Shown here: positions 10,529 through 23,169 of the stretch, one piece after another
Position numbering within the stretch: the stretch's first letter is position 1
How the letters are laid out: each line of letters starts with the position of its first letter
NCBI GenBank assembly: GCA_032871835.1
Contig: CM065301.1
Location: forward strand, 34,604,405-34,668,404
Length of the DNA stretch: 64,000 bases
Direction: 5' to 3'
Source of the DNA: Dipteronia dyeriana
Lineage: Eukaryota > Streptophyta > Magnoliopsida > Sapindales > Sapindaceae
Program-made: the position numbers and the translations under genes
The notes under the pieces: generated by a model
What the model saw: the letters and a program-made list of their open reading frames with translations, nothing else
The model's database searches: none
Told to the model about the DNA's origin: nothing

Positions 10529-10645
10529 TTGATATACATTTAATGGGGAGAATTCAACCTAGATTTAGTAGCGATAAAAGAGGAAAAATTTCCCAATTAA
10601 AAAAAGAAATCTGACTCCAACCCCAACTCGATCACCGGTGTTCAA
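10529..10645. other. Spacer between antisense promoter and polypurine tract of T1
   Basis: AT-rich sequence without a gene. The end, 'atcaccggtgttcaagtc', matches the same site in T0 and T2. Confidence 0.5.
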
Positions 10646-10660
10646 GTCAAAGGGGACTTA
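10646..10660 (+). other. Polypurine tract of T1
   Basis: 'gtcaaaggggactta' directly before the LTR, with purine core AAAGGGGA. Confidence 0.78.
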
Positions 10661-11966
10661 TGTTTATAAAAAAATTTGGATAGGGGTCCAAAGAGAAATT
10701 TTCCACTCTCCTAACCCGAATCATAGCCCAAGTTCACCGTTCATTGAATCCCAGATCCTAAGGGCGAGCCATAGAGCTACCTCACGGAAGTAAGAAAGGG
10801 TCATCGAGCATCAATACTATTAGGAATAGAGCCCGACACGACCAGGTCGAGCCCCTCACACCAACACTGGAATTCGAGCAAAGCATGATACGTGGTTATC
10901 CGGGCTCCCCGAGATCACTTATCTTGGAACCTCAATTACTGAGGTCTGGCTCCGGATGCACTGTGTGAGAGCAAAGAAAGGTCGTCGAGCTCGTGAAACA
11001 TTTGAGATAGAGCCCGACACAAACGAACTAAACTCCTTCCAAATCAAGGCTTCCTGAGGATGAAATAAGCCCGCTAACCTCGACGAAAGCCCATTATCCA
11101 TTCCAGACACGAAAAGGTGGGCCTTTAAGGGGATCAGATTTGTGCCATAGTAATGCTTCAACTCGCTAAGGGAAACTTAAACCTGGCGGGGAGGCCGTCT
11201 CAACCTTTAAAATACCAGGAAAGGTCATGCCGAGTTTCTGGGACCAGAGCTTAGGTATGGATCTACCTCACTCTATGAGACAACGAGCTGCTAGCTCAAT
11301 GACCTACATAAAGAGACATGCCATGAAGGCATACAGAAACACATCTACACTTCAATGAACATTAAAACTCAACTTACGCGTAAGGCATGAGATTGAGTCC
11401 AAACGTAAACAAACTTATCTCCGCCAAAGATATTATCGAATCTGTAGTTAATATAGAATCAACGACTTTTAAATAAAATATCTCGTCCGATAAGGAAGAA
11501 ACGGATTCATAGAATCGTGGCGGGCGATTCACGAGTATAAACCTACTTGGACCATGTATAAATAGGTCCAAGCATGATGTAAAAAGGGAGGCACAAATTG
11601 AGAGAGTCGACAATTGAGAAGAGATAGATCGACAATAAAAGCGACATAGAGAACAAGGATTGATAGAATGGATAGTGCCTAAATTCTATTATCAGAACAT
11701 GGCTACCATTGTATCTACTATTCGACAGGCACGAGGTTGCCACCCTCCTGCGCCCGAGAGAGATTGTGAGCTTATTTGAGAGATTTTTATATACCATAAG
11801 TGATCAATAATAAAATTCTTGTTTGTCATCCTAGTATCATTCTAATATTCATTTCTATCGTAACAGGTCGGGTATCTAAGGTATTGACCCCGGCCACCAC
11901 CTCCGTGGTAGTAGTCTCGGGGGTGTTAGTTGGAATTTCTCATCTTGAGCAAATTTTCCGTTAACA
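10661..11966 (+). mobile_element. 3' LTR of Tat element T1
   Basis: The LTR starts TGTTTATAAA after the polypurine tract and ends CCGTTAACA. It is co-linear with the T2 and T3 LTRs, sharing the 'ctctcctaacccgaatc' stretch near the start, the TATA box at 11557-11564, 'gatcaataataaaa' near 11802 as a likely polyadenylation signal, and the ACCAC-CTCC-GTGGT hairpin at 11896-11909. Preceded by antisense-ORF sequence and followed by AT-rich DNA, it is the right end of an element whose left part has been replaced by T0 sequence. Confidence 0.85.
11557..11564 (+). promoter_or_regulatory. TATA box of T1 LTR
   Basis: 'tataaata' within 'catgtataaataggtccaag', the best-conserved copy of the Tat LTR core promoter in the window. 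Confidence 0.7.
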
Positions 11967-12211
11967 ATATTAATATATCATATATATATAATATTATAAT
12001 ATAGTTTATATATATTATAATATTATATATTACTATATATAAATATTATATAAAATATATATATATATATATTATATTATTTACATAATTAGTATATTAA
12101 TATATAATATTATAGAATATTAATATATATTATGTATTATATATCATATAATTTTAATATATCATATATATATAATATTATAATATAGTTTATATACATT
12201 ATAATATATAA
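11967..12211. repeat. AT-rich repeat DNA, unit about 184 bp
   Basis: Nearly pure A/T. 'taatatatcatatatatata' begins at 11971 and again at 12155, a 184-bp offset. Further motifs such as 'actatatataaatattatat' and 'agtatattaatat' recur in the next AT-rich block (13392-13497). It holds no gene. Solo LTR, T2 and T3 all sit in or beside this sequence type. Confidence 0.8.
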
Positions 12212-13391
12212 TGTTAACGGAAAATTTGCTCAGGATGAGAAATTCCTATTAACACCCTCGAGACCACTACCACGGAAGTAGTGGCCGAGGTCGGTGCCTT
12301 TGATACCTGACCTGTTTAGAGGTAAAGAGAGTCTGGATTATAACAATAACAAATTAGAGCTTTTATTCTTGATTACTCACTTGGATAAACAGATTTCTCT
12401 CTCATATGCTCACAATCTCTCTAGGACCTAGGAAGGTGGTAACTTTATGCCTGTCGAATAGTGGAAACAACGGCGGCCGTGTTCTGAATACAGAATTTAG
12501 GCCTTCCTCTCCTCCTTTCTTCTCGTCTCTTTGTCGTTCCTTTTCTCTTTTCCTTCTCTATTTTTTTATCTATCCCCTACCATGCTTTGCCTCACATATA
12601 TATATGGTCCAAGTAGGTTTTTAGTTTGCAAATATCTTGACGTGATCCCATGAATCTTTTCCCTCCTTATCTAGCGGGATTCGTCATTTGAATTTGAATT
12701 GTTACTGGATTCGATGATATCGTTGACGGAGATAAGTTTGTTCCTTTTTTGGAATCAAACTCTTGACTTGCATGTAAATATTACGTGGAGATGATCCTGT
12801 GTGCACTCGTGTCATGATTCTTCATGGATGTTACTGGACTATGTTTCGGTCCCAGATGGATCTATGCTTCGGTTCTATTCTCAAGAGCTTGGAAAGGACG
12901 TCCTTGTAAGCATTCCAGGAAGGTAACACAGATCTGATTCGTTTAGAGGCCCTTTCCTCCTCGAATCGCGGAGGGGACAGCTGGCTTCTTGAGAGGTCGG
13001 TAGGCTTCTCGTTCACGCTACGAATTAAGTTTGACCTTTGAAATTCTTAACTCGGAGGGGGCTTACTTTGCTTGTCGCGCTTCTTTTGAATGTTTCTTGA
13101 GCTTGGTAACCCCCTTGGCTTTCACGAGGTTGTTGATGAGCTCGACCCCAAGAACCAAGGCTCTTAGATAGGTGGCCTCGAGAAGCCTGGGTTCTAGTGT
13201 TCGTGTGGGGGCTCATCCTGGTCACGCCTAGCTTGCTTCCCGATAGTTTTGAAGCCAGGCCGACCTTCCTTGCTTTTGTGGGGTAGCTTTATGGTCTACC
13301 CGGGTCTTCTGAACGTCGACTATGGACTTTGACTTGGGGAGAGAAAGTTGAAAATTTCTCTTTGAGACCTTGCCAAATTTTACTATGAACA
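12212..13391 (-). mobile_element. Solo LTR of the Tat family, inverted
   Basis: On the plus strand it begins TGTTAACGG and ends CTATGAACA. Read on the minus strand it starts like the other Tat LTRs (TGTTCATAGTAAAATTTGGC) and contains, in reverse, the hairpin near its end. No internal sequence flanks it. Neighbouring 5-bp sequences TATAA (12207-12211) and TACAA (13392-13396) match at four of five places, consistent with a decayed target duplication, so recombination between two LTRs of one insertion is likely. Confidence 0.8.
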
Positions 13392-13497
13392 TACAATATT
13401 ATAGAATGTTAATATAATATATATATATATAATATATTACTATATATAAATATTATATATTATAATATTTACATAGTTAGTATATTAATATTCTAAA
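13392..13497. repeat. AT-rich repeat DNA between solo LTR and T2
   Basis: Same sequence type as 11967-12211. It ends 'attctaaa', whose last five bases CTAAA form the left target duplication of T2. Confidence 0.8.
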
Positions 13498-14717
13498 TGT
13501 TAATAGTAAAATTTGGCTAGGGGATCAAAGAGAAATTTTCCAATCTCCTAGCTCTAATCAAAGCCCGAACACGTAATTCATGCGATCCCGGGCGAACCAT
13601 AAAACTACCTCGCAGAAGCAAGGAAGGATCACTGGGCTTCAGAACTGTCAGGGATGAAGCTAGACACGGTCAGGTCGAACCCTCACGCGAACACTAAAAT
13701 TCAGGTTTCTCGAGACCACCTATCCCTTAACCTTGGTTTCTATGGTCAGGTTCCAAAACCACCCCGTGAAAGCGAGGAAGGATAGCCGACCTCAAGAAGC
13801 ACTCGAAGTGAAGCTCGACACAAACAAGAATGAGCTCATTACAGGTCAAGGCTTCCCGAGGTCAGATTTAACTTATGGCCTAAGCCATAAGCAAGCCAAC
13901 CACTCCAGAAGCCCGCTGCCCCTGTCAGATACGAAGAGAGAGCCTCTAAATGGATCAGGTTCATGCTATAGCAAATTCGCTAAGAGACGCCCATAGCCTA
14001 CCTAGACATGAAAGAAGAATCTCGCCTAATCTACACTACCTCCCGTAATTGCTCGCAAGGCCGTCATAAGCTTCTAAGACTGGAACTAAAGCATGGATCT
14101 GCCTTGCTCTAAAAAATAGCTAGTGACCTACATGAAGAATCATGCCATGAATATACACAATATCATATTTACATTATAATGAACATTAAATGCTGCATAC
14201 GTGTAAGATGAGAGTTTGATTCTAAAGAGGAAACAAACTTATCTTCTCCAACGATAATCTTGAGTCCGTAATTTACTTTAAGTCAACGACTTTCAAATTG
14301 AGGATCCCGCCCAATAAGGAGGGAACGGATTCATAAAATCATGGCGTGATATTTACTAGTTTAAACCTAATTGGAGCATGTATAAATAGATCCAAGCGTG
14401 ATGTAGAAATATAAGCTCAAATAGAGCAAAAGAGAGAGGACTACGACGGGTCTAATTCGGTGAACAGATTTTGGACATCTTTGTATCTACTATTCGACAA
14501 GTACGATGTTGCCACCTTCCTATGTCCTAGAGAGATTGTGAGTGTATGTGAGAGAATTCCCGAGTGGTCAATAATGCTATCACATTATCATTCAAATATT
14601 TTTTTCTATCTTAACAGATCAGATATCAGAGGTACTGACCCCGGTCATCACCTCCGTGGTAGTGGTCTCGAAGGCATTAATTGGATATTCTCCTCTTGAG
14701 AAAATTTCCCGTTAACA
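13498..14717 (+). mobile_element. 5' LTR of T2
   Basis: 1220 bp, TGTTAATAG...CCGTTAACA. It contains the TATA box at 14381-14388 and the U5 hairpin at 14647-14660, where one base pair is a T-G wobble. The primer binding site follows directly. Its partner is 41417-42678. Confidence 0.92.
14381..14388 (+). promoter_or_regulatory. TATA box of T2 5' LTR
   Basis: 'tataaata' within 'gagcatgtataaatagatcc', the conserved Tat LTR core promoter. Confidence 0.7.
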
Positions 14718-14720
14718 CTT

Positions 14721-14740
14721 TTGGGCACCGTCTGTGGGAA
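14721..14740 (+). other. Primer binding site of T2
   Basis: 'ttgggcaccgtctgtgggaa' follows the LTR by three bases. T3 has the near-identical TTGGCACCGTCTGTGGGAA at the same place. This is the usual Tat-type primer site; I do not assign the tRNA. Confidence 0.75.
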
Positions 14741-14776
14741 AAACTTCTACACCATCATTTTTATATATTCATAAGC

Positions 14777-16720
14777 ATGCTATTTAGCAGTAATCTTGAG
14801 GATTCGTTCCTTCCAAGGTCAGCAAGGTGCATCAGAACAACCTTCAGCTGCGTCGACACGAAAGGTCCTGAAGAAAGGAAGAAGATTCGGGATCCGTGGC
14901 AAAGTCCTAGACCAGCCAGCCGTTGTTCGGGCTTTGGATCCCACTATAGGAAGCCAGATCGCGCTTGACCAACAAGTGGCAGCCTTTGTGGAAAACATCC
15001 ACTTTCGACTGCATGTTGAGGGTATTACCGTCCAGCAAGCAAACCTCTGCAACCAAGGAGAACCCAGTAGGCCTAAGACTCGGCAGCCCATCTTTGATCG
15101 CCTAAGACTTTCCCCTCGGGAGCCAGCTCGCAATGAAACTGGACACAGGCCCTCGATCCGGGATAGGTTAGAGCACATGCCCCCATTCTTGAAGCGCCGC
15201 CACGTTATCAATCTAGGCAAGTTAAGTCCGCTGCGGACGTCCTTCCCAGGAGTGGCGAGAGTTTCTCCACCTAACGACTTCAAGGATAGAGGCCTGGGCT
15301 AGCGAGAAAGAAAAGTAGCAAAGCCCTAAGTAGATCCCATCCGAAGAAAGAATCGGTTAGAGGTCACCAGCTCGTTAGAAGGGTCTTACAGTAAGGAGTC
15401 CGAGATTAATTCAAGGAAACTTGAGATCAAAAGCCTGAAAGTCCAGTTGGTAAAGCTTTCGAAAGAGATCCAGTAGATTAAGAAGGAGAAGTACAAGGAA
15501 GACCTCTAAATTAGATGAATGCTCCCTTCACTAGAAGGATCCAAGAGGTAGAGCTCCTACCAAAATTCAAAATGCCGACTGACAAATTCTCCAGGACTGA
15601 GGATCCCTTGAGCCACTGGAGAGCTTCGTTCAACAGATAGAGGTCCAGAACATGACCAGGGCCGCTATGTGTCGGATGTACCAAACTACGGTGATGGATT
15701 ACTCTAATACCTGGTTTAGAAAGCTACCCGTTGGCAGTGTGGATTCCTTCATGAACCGTCAACTGATTTCTGCTCTTAGTTTCAGGAAGTTAAGCACTGA
15801 TTAAAGGATCCAATCCATTTACAGTAAATGATCCAGGAGAGCGGGGAAACCCTCTGGACTTTTGTCAAGCATTTCCACAATGAAGTCATCCAGATAAGGG
15901 TCTTCACCTAGAAAGAAACCCTCGCCAATTTCAAAAGGAGCTAATGGGCAGGCAAGCTTTTCCGATCTTTTGCCAAGCGGCCTCTAGAGACCTACCAAGA
16001 AGCCTATGACCGGGCTTTGGAGCAAATTGAAATTGATGAACAAATCAAGGTTAATATGGAATAAGACGATATGAGAGCCGTAAAAAGACAAAAGAAGGAA
16101 TTTTAAAAAACCCGAGCAAGCTCAAAAAAGCCAGAACAAACCCTCCAACATGTCGACGTATAGCCTCCTTATTTCTCAACCCGAACCGAAAGGTATTCGG
16201 TAAAATGAACTCCTTTGCGGGCTTCACCTCCTTCTAGGACGGTGGCTCAAATAGCTCGGGATGAGAGAGGATATGATCATTACACCCCCCTTAAATGTAT
16301 CTCGTGAAACAATCTATCTCGTCATTTGGGATAAAGGGTTACTACAGAAGCTCGCACCCATGAAAGCCCCCATCGATAAGAGGAATCAATTCAAGTATTG
16401 TGATTTTCTCAAAGACGTGGGACACAACACTTCAGAATGCTATAACCTGTGAAACCAGATCAAGGCTTTAATAATGGGAGGTTGTTTGGTAGAATTCTTA
16501 CAGAAGGTCAAGGATAACATTCAGAATGGAAGAGAAGTGCAAGCCGAGATCCGTGAGCAAGCTGAGAAGAGAAATGGGGAGCAGGCGTATCTGATGCAGC
16601 AAATCCAGATAATACAAACCATCAACAGAGGACCTACTCTAGTTGGTACCTCTAATAATTCAAGGAAAAACCATGCGAGGAAAGTCCCTCGTGTGGACAA
16701 AGGGCGGGGTATCTATAAGG
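14777..16720 (+). pseudogene. gag: gag of T2 (broken)
   Basis: The capsid protein region packages element RNA. Coding starts at ATG 14777 in one frame and shifts to another near 14870; the second stays open to 15302. Similarity to T3 continues through several stops. The capsid-like part lies at about 15590-16060. The Tat-type knuckle KYCDFLKDVGHNTSEC is encoded at 16399-16440, with the Cys and His ligands present. The frame is then largely open from 16474 into protease. In an intact Tat element gag and pol usually form one long ORF. Many stops are TAA/TAG at places where T3 has CAA, CAG or TGG. Element C is inserted at the matching knuckle in T3. Confidence 0.85.
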
Positions 16721-19700
16721 TAAACCAGAGTCCCTCTCAGATGTCACGGATCATTTTCACTGAATCGAATGTCTATAAAACCGTGCAGCCTTATGACGAT
16801 ACCATGGTGATCACGGTACAGATTGCCAATTGCATGGTGTACCATGTGCTCATCGATACAGGCAGCAGCGTCAACGTCCTATTTAATGACACCTTTGAAA
16901 AGCTAAAATTGAAACAGTGGTGTTACAATAGTTGCACTACCCCACTGTATGGGTTCACCGGGGACTCAATCATATCCATGGGATCAAAAATTCTGCAAGT
17001 AATCAACGGAGCCACACCTCTCCAGCAGACTGTCATGACAGACTTCGTGGTGGTGGATACCCCATCGGCCTACAATTCAATATTAGGATGGCCATTTTTA
17101 TCATCCTTGAAAGGGGTCTTCTCTATCTACCACAACGTCCTGAAGTTCATAGTAGGAAACAAGGTGGGGAAAGTGCGAGGAGGCCAGCAAGAAGCCAGGA
17201 GGTCTTACAGTGCCTGCCAACCCAACAGCTCTAGCAAGACAACTTGCTCACATAACAATGATCCAGGATTAGGCAACACTTGTATTGACCCTAAAAGATG
17301 TAGGACCCATAAGTCACCTAGAGGATGACCCCGTATTGCCAGGCAAAGAGGAGCAGAGAAGGGAACAGACCAGCGGCCATCCAGAGAATAAGTTAGAAGA
17401 AATTCACATCCGAATGGGCGATCACCTGAAGGTCATTAAAGTCAGAGCCACCCATGAGTCGGGAGTGAAGGAGGGTTTGATCAGGCTTCTCAAAGAGTTC
17501 AATGACATCTTTGCTTAGAGTTATGATAAGATGCCTGGAATCCTGATATCTTTGTCTACTCACCGATTGGCAGTGGATCCGACCTTCAAGCCCGTCAAAT
17601 AGAAAAGGTGCCACTTTAAAGCCGAAAGGAATGCTGTGGTTCAGGAAGAGGTGTTTAAATTGACCCAAGCGGGCTTCATCAGAGAGGCACGTTACCCCGA
17701 ACAGATCACTAAAATTGTCTTGGTTACAAAAGCGAATGGGAATTGGCGCATGTACGTCGATTATACCGACCTCAACCGGGCATGCCCGATAAGTAGTTTC
17801 CCTCTACCAAAAATTGATCAGTTGGTTGACACTACCACTGGAAATAAGCTTCTGAGCTTCATGGAGGCATTTTCAAGATACAACCAGATTATGATTCACC
17901 CCGCCGACCAGAAAAAGACCAGTTTCATCATCGAATAGGGTTTGTATTGCTACAAGGTTATACGGTTCGAGCTGAAGAACGTAGGGGTTACATATCAACG
18001 GTTCGTAAATAGGCTGTTCAAGCCCGAAATTGGAAGATCAAAAGAAGTGTACATCAACGATATGATCACCAAGTCCTCAACCGTTGAAAGCCATCTGGAC
18101 GACCTTTGCAGAACTTTCATGATTTTAATGGAGAACCAGATGAGATTGAACCTCTCTAAATGGACCTTTGGGGTAACTGCGGGGAAGTTTCTAGGCTTCA
18201 TGGTTCATGAGATAGGCATAGAGGCTAACCCGGAAAAGATTAAGGCTATTCTGGATCAAGACTCCCCCACGTTACTTAAACAGGTTCAAATCTTGACCGG
18301 ACAGATAGCAGTGCTCTACTGGTTCATTTCTCGGTCTACCGACAAATGTCTCTCATTCTTCAAAGCCATCAAGCAGGGAAAAAACATGAAATGGGACCAA
18401 GAGAGTGAACAAGTTTTTCAAGCCTTGAAGAAATAAATGTCAAGCCCTCTCTTGTTGGTCAAGCCAAGTCCGGGAGAAGAGCTGTAAATCTACTTGAACC
18501 TTTCAGAGACTACAGTAAGTGGGGCCCTAGTCAAAGAGTGTGGAGATATGGTCCAGTAGCCTATCTATTATGTGAGTTATGCTCTAACCAAACCATAAAA
18601 GAATTATACCCTTCTTGAAAAACTCACGTATGCCTTGGTGACCTCGGTAAAGAAGCTCCGTCCCTACGTTCAAGCACACTCAATCGCAGTAGTGACGGAC
18701 CAACTCCTATGTCAATTCTGGCAAAGGTCGGATGTATCCAGAAGGTTTGTTTTATGGGCCCTGGAGCTCATCCTATTTGATTTAAGGTACAAGCCTAGGA
18801 CCGCAATCAATGCCCAGGCTTTAGCTGACTTTGTAGCGGAACTCTCAGTACCCCCAAGCCATGTGACCTCAGTAGCGATAAACATAACCCTTGAGATGTC
18901 TCTAAAATAGGATAGCTGGCCGAAAGGTTGCAAGTCATAAATCCTCTACACAGATGGAGCATCCGGGCAAGCCGGGGAAGAAGCGGGCATAGTTCTAATC
19001 AACCAAGAGGGGATTGAGTGCTTCCATTGTTTCAGATTTGAGTTTAAAACTACTAACAATGAGGTAGAGTGTGAAGCCCTCTTAACTGGGATAAGGGCGG
19101 CCTAAGAGCTCGGGGTCGATTACCTGCAGGTCTGGAGTAATTCGTTGCTTATAGTCAACCAAGTCTCTGGGGATTATTAGGTAAAAGGGGATAACTTGAT
19201 TGCCTACCTGAAGTGAGTTTAACAGTTTAAGAGCAATTTTAAAGGATTTAAGACTGAGCAGGTACTTAGACAACAGACTCGTCGAGCTGACGTCCTAGCC
19301 AAGATAGTTATGAATGGTGGCCAGACCTTACCCCAGGAGGTCCCTCTCCAAGTGATCCCCCTACCAAGCACAATAGCAGGTTAGGAGACTTATACACTGG
19401 ATCGGTAGCCATGCTGGATGGACCTAATAGTTGATTATCTCTAAGAAGGGAGGCTTTCCGGGGAGCCTGACCAAGCTAAGAAAATTAAGAGGCTATCAGT
19501 CCGATATTTCTTGGTAGATTGGTACTTATACAGGAGGGGCAAATCCCTTCCTCTGCTTTGATGTTTACATCCTGACGATGCCAAATGGGCATTGAGAGAG
19601 GTCCACTCTGGTGAATGCAGGAACCACATTGGTAGGGAAGCTTTAGCCTATCAAGTACTCTGTATGGGGTATTATTGGCCAACCATCCATCAAGATGCAA

Positions 19701-20649
19701 AGAATTTAGTACGATCCTACCAAGCATGCTAGAAGACTGCAAGCTTGAGTCACCTCCTGCCAGAGCTATTGTCATCCCTTAGTTCACCTTACCCCTTTGC
19801 TAGGTGAGGAGTCGACTTGATTGGACCGCTTCCCACCACTGCTGTTCAAGTCAATCATGCTATCGTGGTGGTCAACTATTTCACAAGATGGGTCAAAGTC
19901 GGACCTATCTCTCAGATATTGAAAGAAAATACAACAAGATTCATCAAAAATAATGTAATTTATAGGTTCTGAACCCCTCTTGTCATTGTAGCTTACCTCG
20001 GCAAGCAGTTTGATAACGGCCAGTTCAAGGACTTTTACGAGGACTTGGGAATCGATCTGAGATTTGCTTCAGTAGCCTACCCTCAGACTAACGGGCTGGT
20101 GGAATCCATCAATAAGACTATTAAAAAGCTGTTGAAAAAGAAGTTACAGCAGAAAAAGGGTAGATGGGCTGAAGATCTTCCCTAGGTCCTCTAGGCTTAC
20201 TGCACTACGAGGAGAACGACCACCGAGAAAATGCCTTATTCTTTGGCCTTCGGGGTTAAAGCGGTACTTCCTATTGAGCACAAACTAACCTTCTTTAAAG
20301 TTTAGCATTTTGAACGGGGAAGCAACGAGGATAAGCTCCGAGCTAGCTTAGATCTCTTGGAAGAAAAACAAGAACGGGTAGCAGAAAAGGTAAAAATTTA
20401 CAAGAGCAAGATTGATAGATACTTTAACAGTAGGATTAAAGCCCGAAACCTTAAAGAAGGGGACCTAGTTCTCAGAAAAGTGATGTGAAAACCAGGAAGA
20501 GGTCAGACCGGGTTCTGGGGCCCAATTGGGAGGGACCTTACTTAGTAAAGGTGGTGGTCTACAACAGGGCGTACAAGCTCGAGGACATGAATGGCCGACT
20601 CATTGATCATACTTAGAATGCAGATCACCTATGAAAATTCTACCTCTAA
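16721..20649 (+). pseudogene. pol: pol of T2: protease, RT, RNase H, second RNase H, integrase (broken)
   Basis: Protease: aspartic active site DTGSS at 16855-16869, intact. Reverse transcriptase: 17636-18436, with the motif VDYTDLNRACP near 17757. The catalytic YIDD is YIND at 18050-18061 (GAC to AAC), so this copy could not copy RNA. First RNase H: about 18440-18870. Second RNase H: about 18940-19300 with YTDGASGQ; this extra domain is a known hallmark of the Tat group. Integrase: about 19400-20600, with the HHCC region eroded, QFDNGQF carrying the second acidic residue near 20008, and GLVESINKTI the third. The frame ends in TAA at 20649. Stops and frameshifts are frequent. No chromodomain was seen. 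Confidence 0.9.
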
Positions 20650-20829
20650 ATAAGGGACTCATGAGCAGGCTACCTCCGCCTAGTTTTGACCAACCAATAA
20701 TAATATACTCCACTCTTTTTTCATCAATAAAGCATGTTTTCTTTTTCTTAAATTATGCTCTACAGTGATTTGGTTCTACATGGGAAAATTCGACATTATC
20801 ACCCCAAGACCAGGGATTAGCTGGGGTAG
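20650..20829. other. Post-pol non-coding sequence of T2
   Basis: AT-rich tail with 'caataaagcatg' near 20728, a possible polyadenylation signal. The same stretch follows pol in T3 ('caataaagcctat' near 60276). No gene is seen. Confidence 0.5.
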
Positions 20830-21200
20830 CCCTATCGCAATTCCCAATGCCTAAGTCGGGCACTACCCCCCTCCAAGAAGGATCTGAGTGTAAGAGTATA
20901 GTTGTCATCCTGATCTCGAGACCAGGAAATAGCTAAAACAGCCCTTTTGATGCCTTGATCGGGCTACAACCCCCAAGAAGGATATGATTTTAAGAGCATA
21001 GTTGCCATGCGGATCTCAGAACAAGAAAATAGCTAGATAGCATTCCTGATGCCTTGGTCGGGATACAACCCCCAAGAAGGACTCGAGTTTAAGAGCGCAA
21101 TAGCCATCCTGATCTCCGGACTATGAGAGGGCTAGATAGCTCTCATTGATGCCTTACCCGGGCTATAACCCCTAGAGGGGCTCGAGAATGAAAAGCTCTT
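20830..21200. repeat. Tandem array of the ~99-bp unit, about 4 copies (T2)
   Basis: 'gatgcctt' recurs at 20949, 21048 and 21148, with a diverged first copy near 20850. The unit is the same as that of the long array at 3670-5310. Confidence 0.88.
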
Positions 21201-21703
21201 TTACTTCAACTCCAATGTCGCAGTTATTACTGGTCACCGAGTCACTGTGTATATGTGCTTGCTTACTGTGACAGGTACGGACTAACTTACAATCGTACAG
21301 GAGGACTATCTACTAAATTCACCAAACTACAAGTTTCTGTTGAGAGTTGAAAGCTTGAGCTAGCTATATACTTTCACACTTAAGTAGTTTTCCTATCTTG
21401 TTGCTTTACCAAGTTAAGTTAAGTCAAGTTGTTTTAGAGGCTGCACCTAGATCGAGATCATAAATGAAGCAAGTTCATGCCAATTAAGTCAAAATTTGAA
21501 CAAGATCTAAAGTCAATTTTCATTAATGAAATGGGAAGCCTATCCCCCGGTAAGGCTACAGCAATCGAACAGGGAGCCTAACCCCTGATTCCGGGCTACA
21601 AAGTACTAGTAACAAAAAAAAATTATAGTGATCAAGCATGAGTAAAGATGGGATGCCCACCCCCTCTTTCCGGGCATTCAGAACAAGTTACAAGATGATA
21701 GAT
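21201..21703. other. Spacer between tandem array and antisense ORF (T2)
   Basis: Non-coding, and closely co-linear with 60851-61356 in T3, including 'gagttgaaagct(t/c)gagctagct' and 'attaatg(a/g)aatgggga(a/g)'. Confidence 0.55.
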
Positions 21704-23164
21704 TCAAACTTCTGTATCCTCCTGATTTCCTCTAGCTTCTTTTCCCTCAGAATGAACCTCGCCCCCTGCTCTCCTTTATGGTGGTCGCTCATACTTACTA
21801 GCCGCCTCAGCCACCTCTTCCTGAGGATACCCTTCGATTGCCTGTCGTTCAGCTGGGTCCTCCTCTAAGACCTCATTAACCACCTCCATGATCTAAGGTG
21901 GGATGGCTATTGACTTCGACAGGCTCTCACCCACTGCTGGTTCTTCTCTTGAAGCTACTCCAGAGAGGTCTCGGGCTCCTGGAAGGCCTCCTTCAGTTTT
22001 CTCGGGTTGAACCCCCCTTGAGGATTCTCTGGGACCTGATGATGAGAGAACAAAAGGAGGGGGAGGAATGTCTGACACAGCTGGCTGCTTCCCAGCTTAA
22101 ACCATATTGGAGGGACCCGATTCATCTCCTAAGGGATGAGACATTTCTGTGGCCTTGGCCAATATCTCCCCCCTATCTCAATTGGCAATAACCGATAGGT
22201 CAAAAGAGGATGGAAGGGCTTCAGCGACCTGGTAGGAAGCATAGAAGTACCATTCGCTAAAGGATGCATCCACCTCGGCCTCGAGCTTGGCAGTTCGAGC
22301 ATACATATCTTGATTCTCGGTATCCAACGTCTTGGCCTCAGCTTTCCAGTAGTCCTTCTGCCTAGCCCGCCGCTCTGACTTGAGGGTTTTCTAGTCAAAG
22401 GATTTCTTCATCCACTCATGATCACAACGAAGCTCGCTCAGCTTAGCCCCATCTCCTTTTGATTTGAAGTCATCTCTTATACAAGATACCGATCTTGTGC
22501 GAGAAGCCCTATGACTCTTTCAGTTTTAGCTTCAGCTTGGGCAGCTCAAACACGGAAAGAGGATACATGGTGACCCATCGCTACATTAAACCTAAAAGCC
22601 TACAAAATAAGAAACAAAGGTTAGAGAGCAATCAAAGCTTGCAATCACAAAAATGTATAAGAGAGAATAGCTACCTCAGTAGGAGCAAAAACCCTTTGGT
22701 AATCAGGACCTCAACGGGCATTGAAGTTATTCTAGAAAGACCACCTCTCAGGCAAGATGCAACGAAATACTCCAAAACTTCATCTTGCCCCCCCGAGCTC
22801 GACTGACGTTAGGAGCAGGTAAGAGAAGCTTCAAAAACACCAGCCTCGGAGCAGATCGAAGCTCGAGGAGTTGGAAGCTTAGACGAAGAGGGTGAGGCCT
22901 CTGGTATGAATGTTAAAGGGGCATCATCAATATTAGAGGTAACTGATGAATAGGTTGAGGTGGTTGGATAAGCAGACTGGGAAGCAGGACCTCTTTTGGT
23001 TAGCGCCTTGGAAGCCTGTTACGTAAGAATAGCCATCCTTGATCTAGCTTGGGTAGGAGATGGAGATGAAGCTGGAGCAGGTGAAACAACAACCAGAATG
23101 GTAGGCCCCCTTTCTCCGAGGTAACCAAGAAGTCCCCCTGGGACGATCTAGCAGGAGGGGGAAG
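21704..23164 (-). pseudogene. Antisense ORF of T2, C-terminal part (fragment 3 of 3)
   Basis: This is the 3' end of the antisense gene, ending in TGA at 21704-21706. The tail reads QEDTEV before the stop; T3 has QEDAEV and the same stop, so the C-terminus is conserved in two copies. Upstream are Pro/Ser-rich and charged segments, such as the minus-strand frame 21893-22078 (SSGPRESSRGVQPEKTEGG). A stretch around 22200-22560 corresponds to the coiled-coil part in T3. Several stops and frameshifts interrupt it. Element A has cut the gene at 23165-23169; the sequence resumes at 30872. Confidence 0.72.
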
Positions 23165-23169
23165 GATCC

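Noticed and set aside
13025..13996. Short ORFs in Tat LTRs that could be host genes
   Set aside because: They fall inside LTR sequence and lack conserved frames between LTR copies.
14819..15283. 154-residue minus-strand ORF opposite T2 gag
   Set aside because: It is the shadow of the gag frame 14796-15302. T3 does not keep it open.
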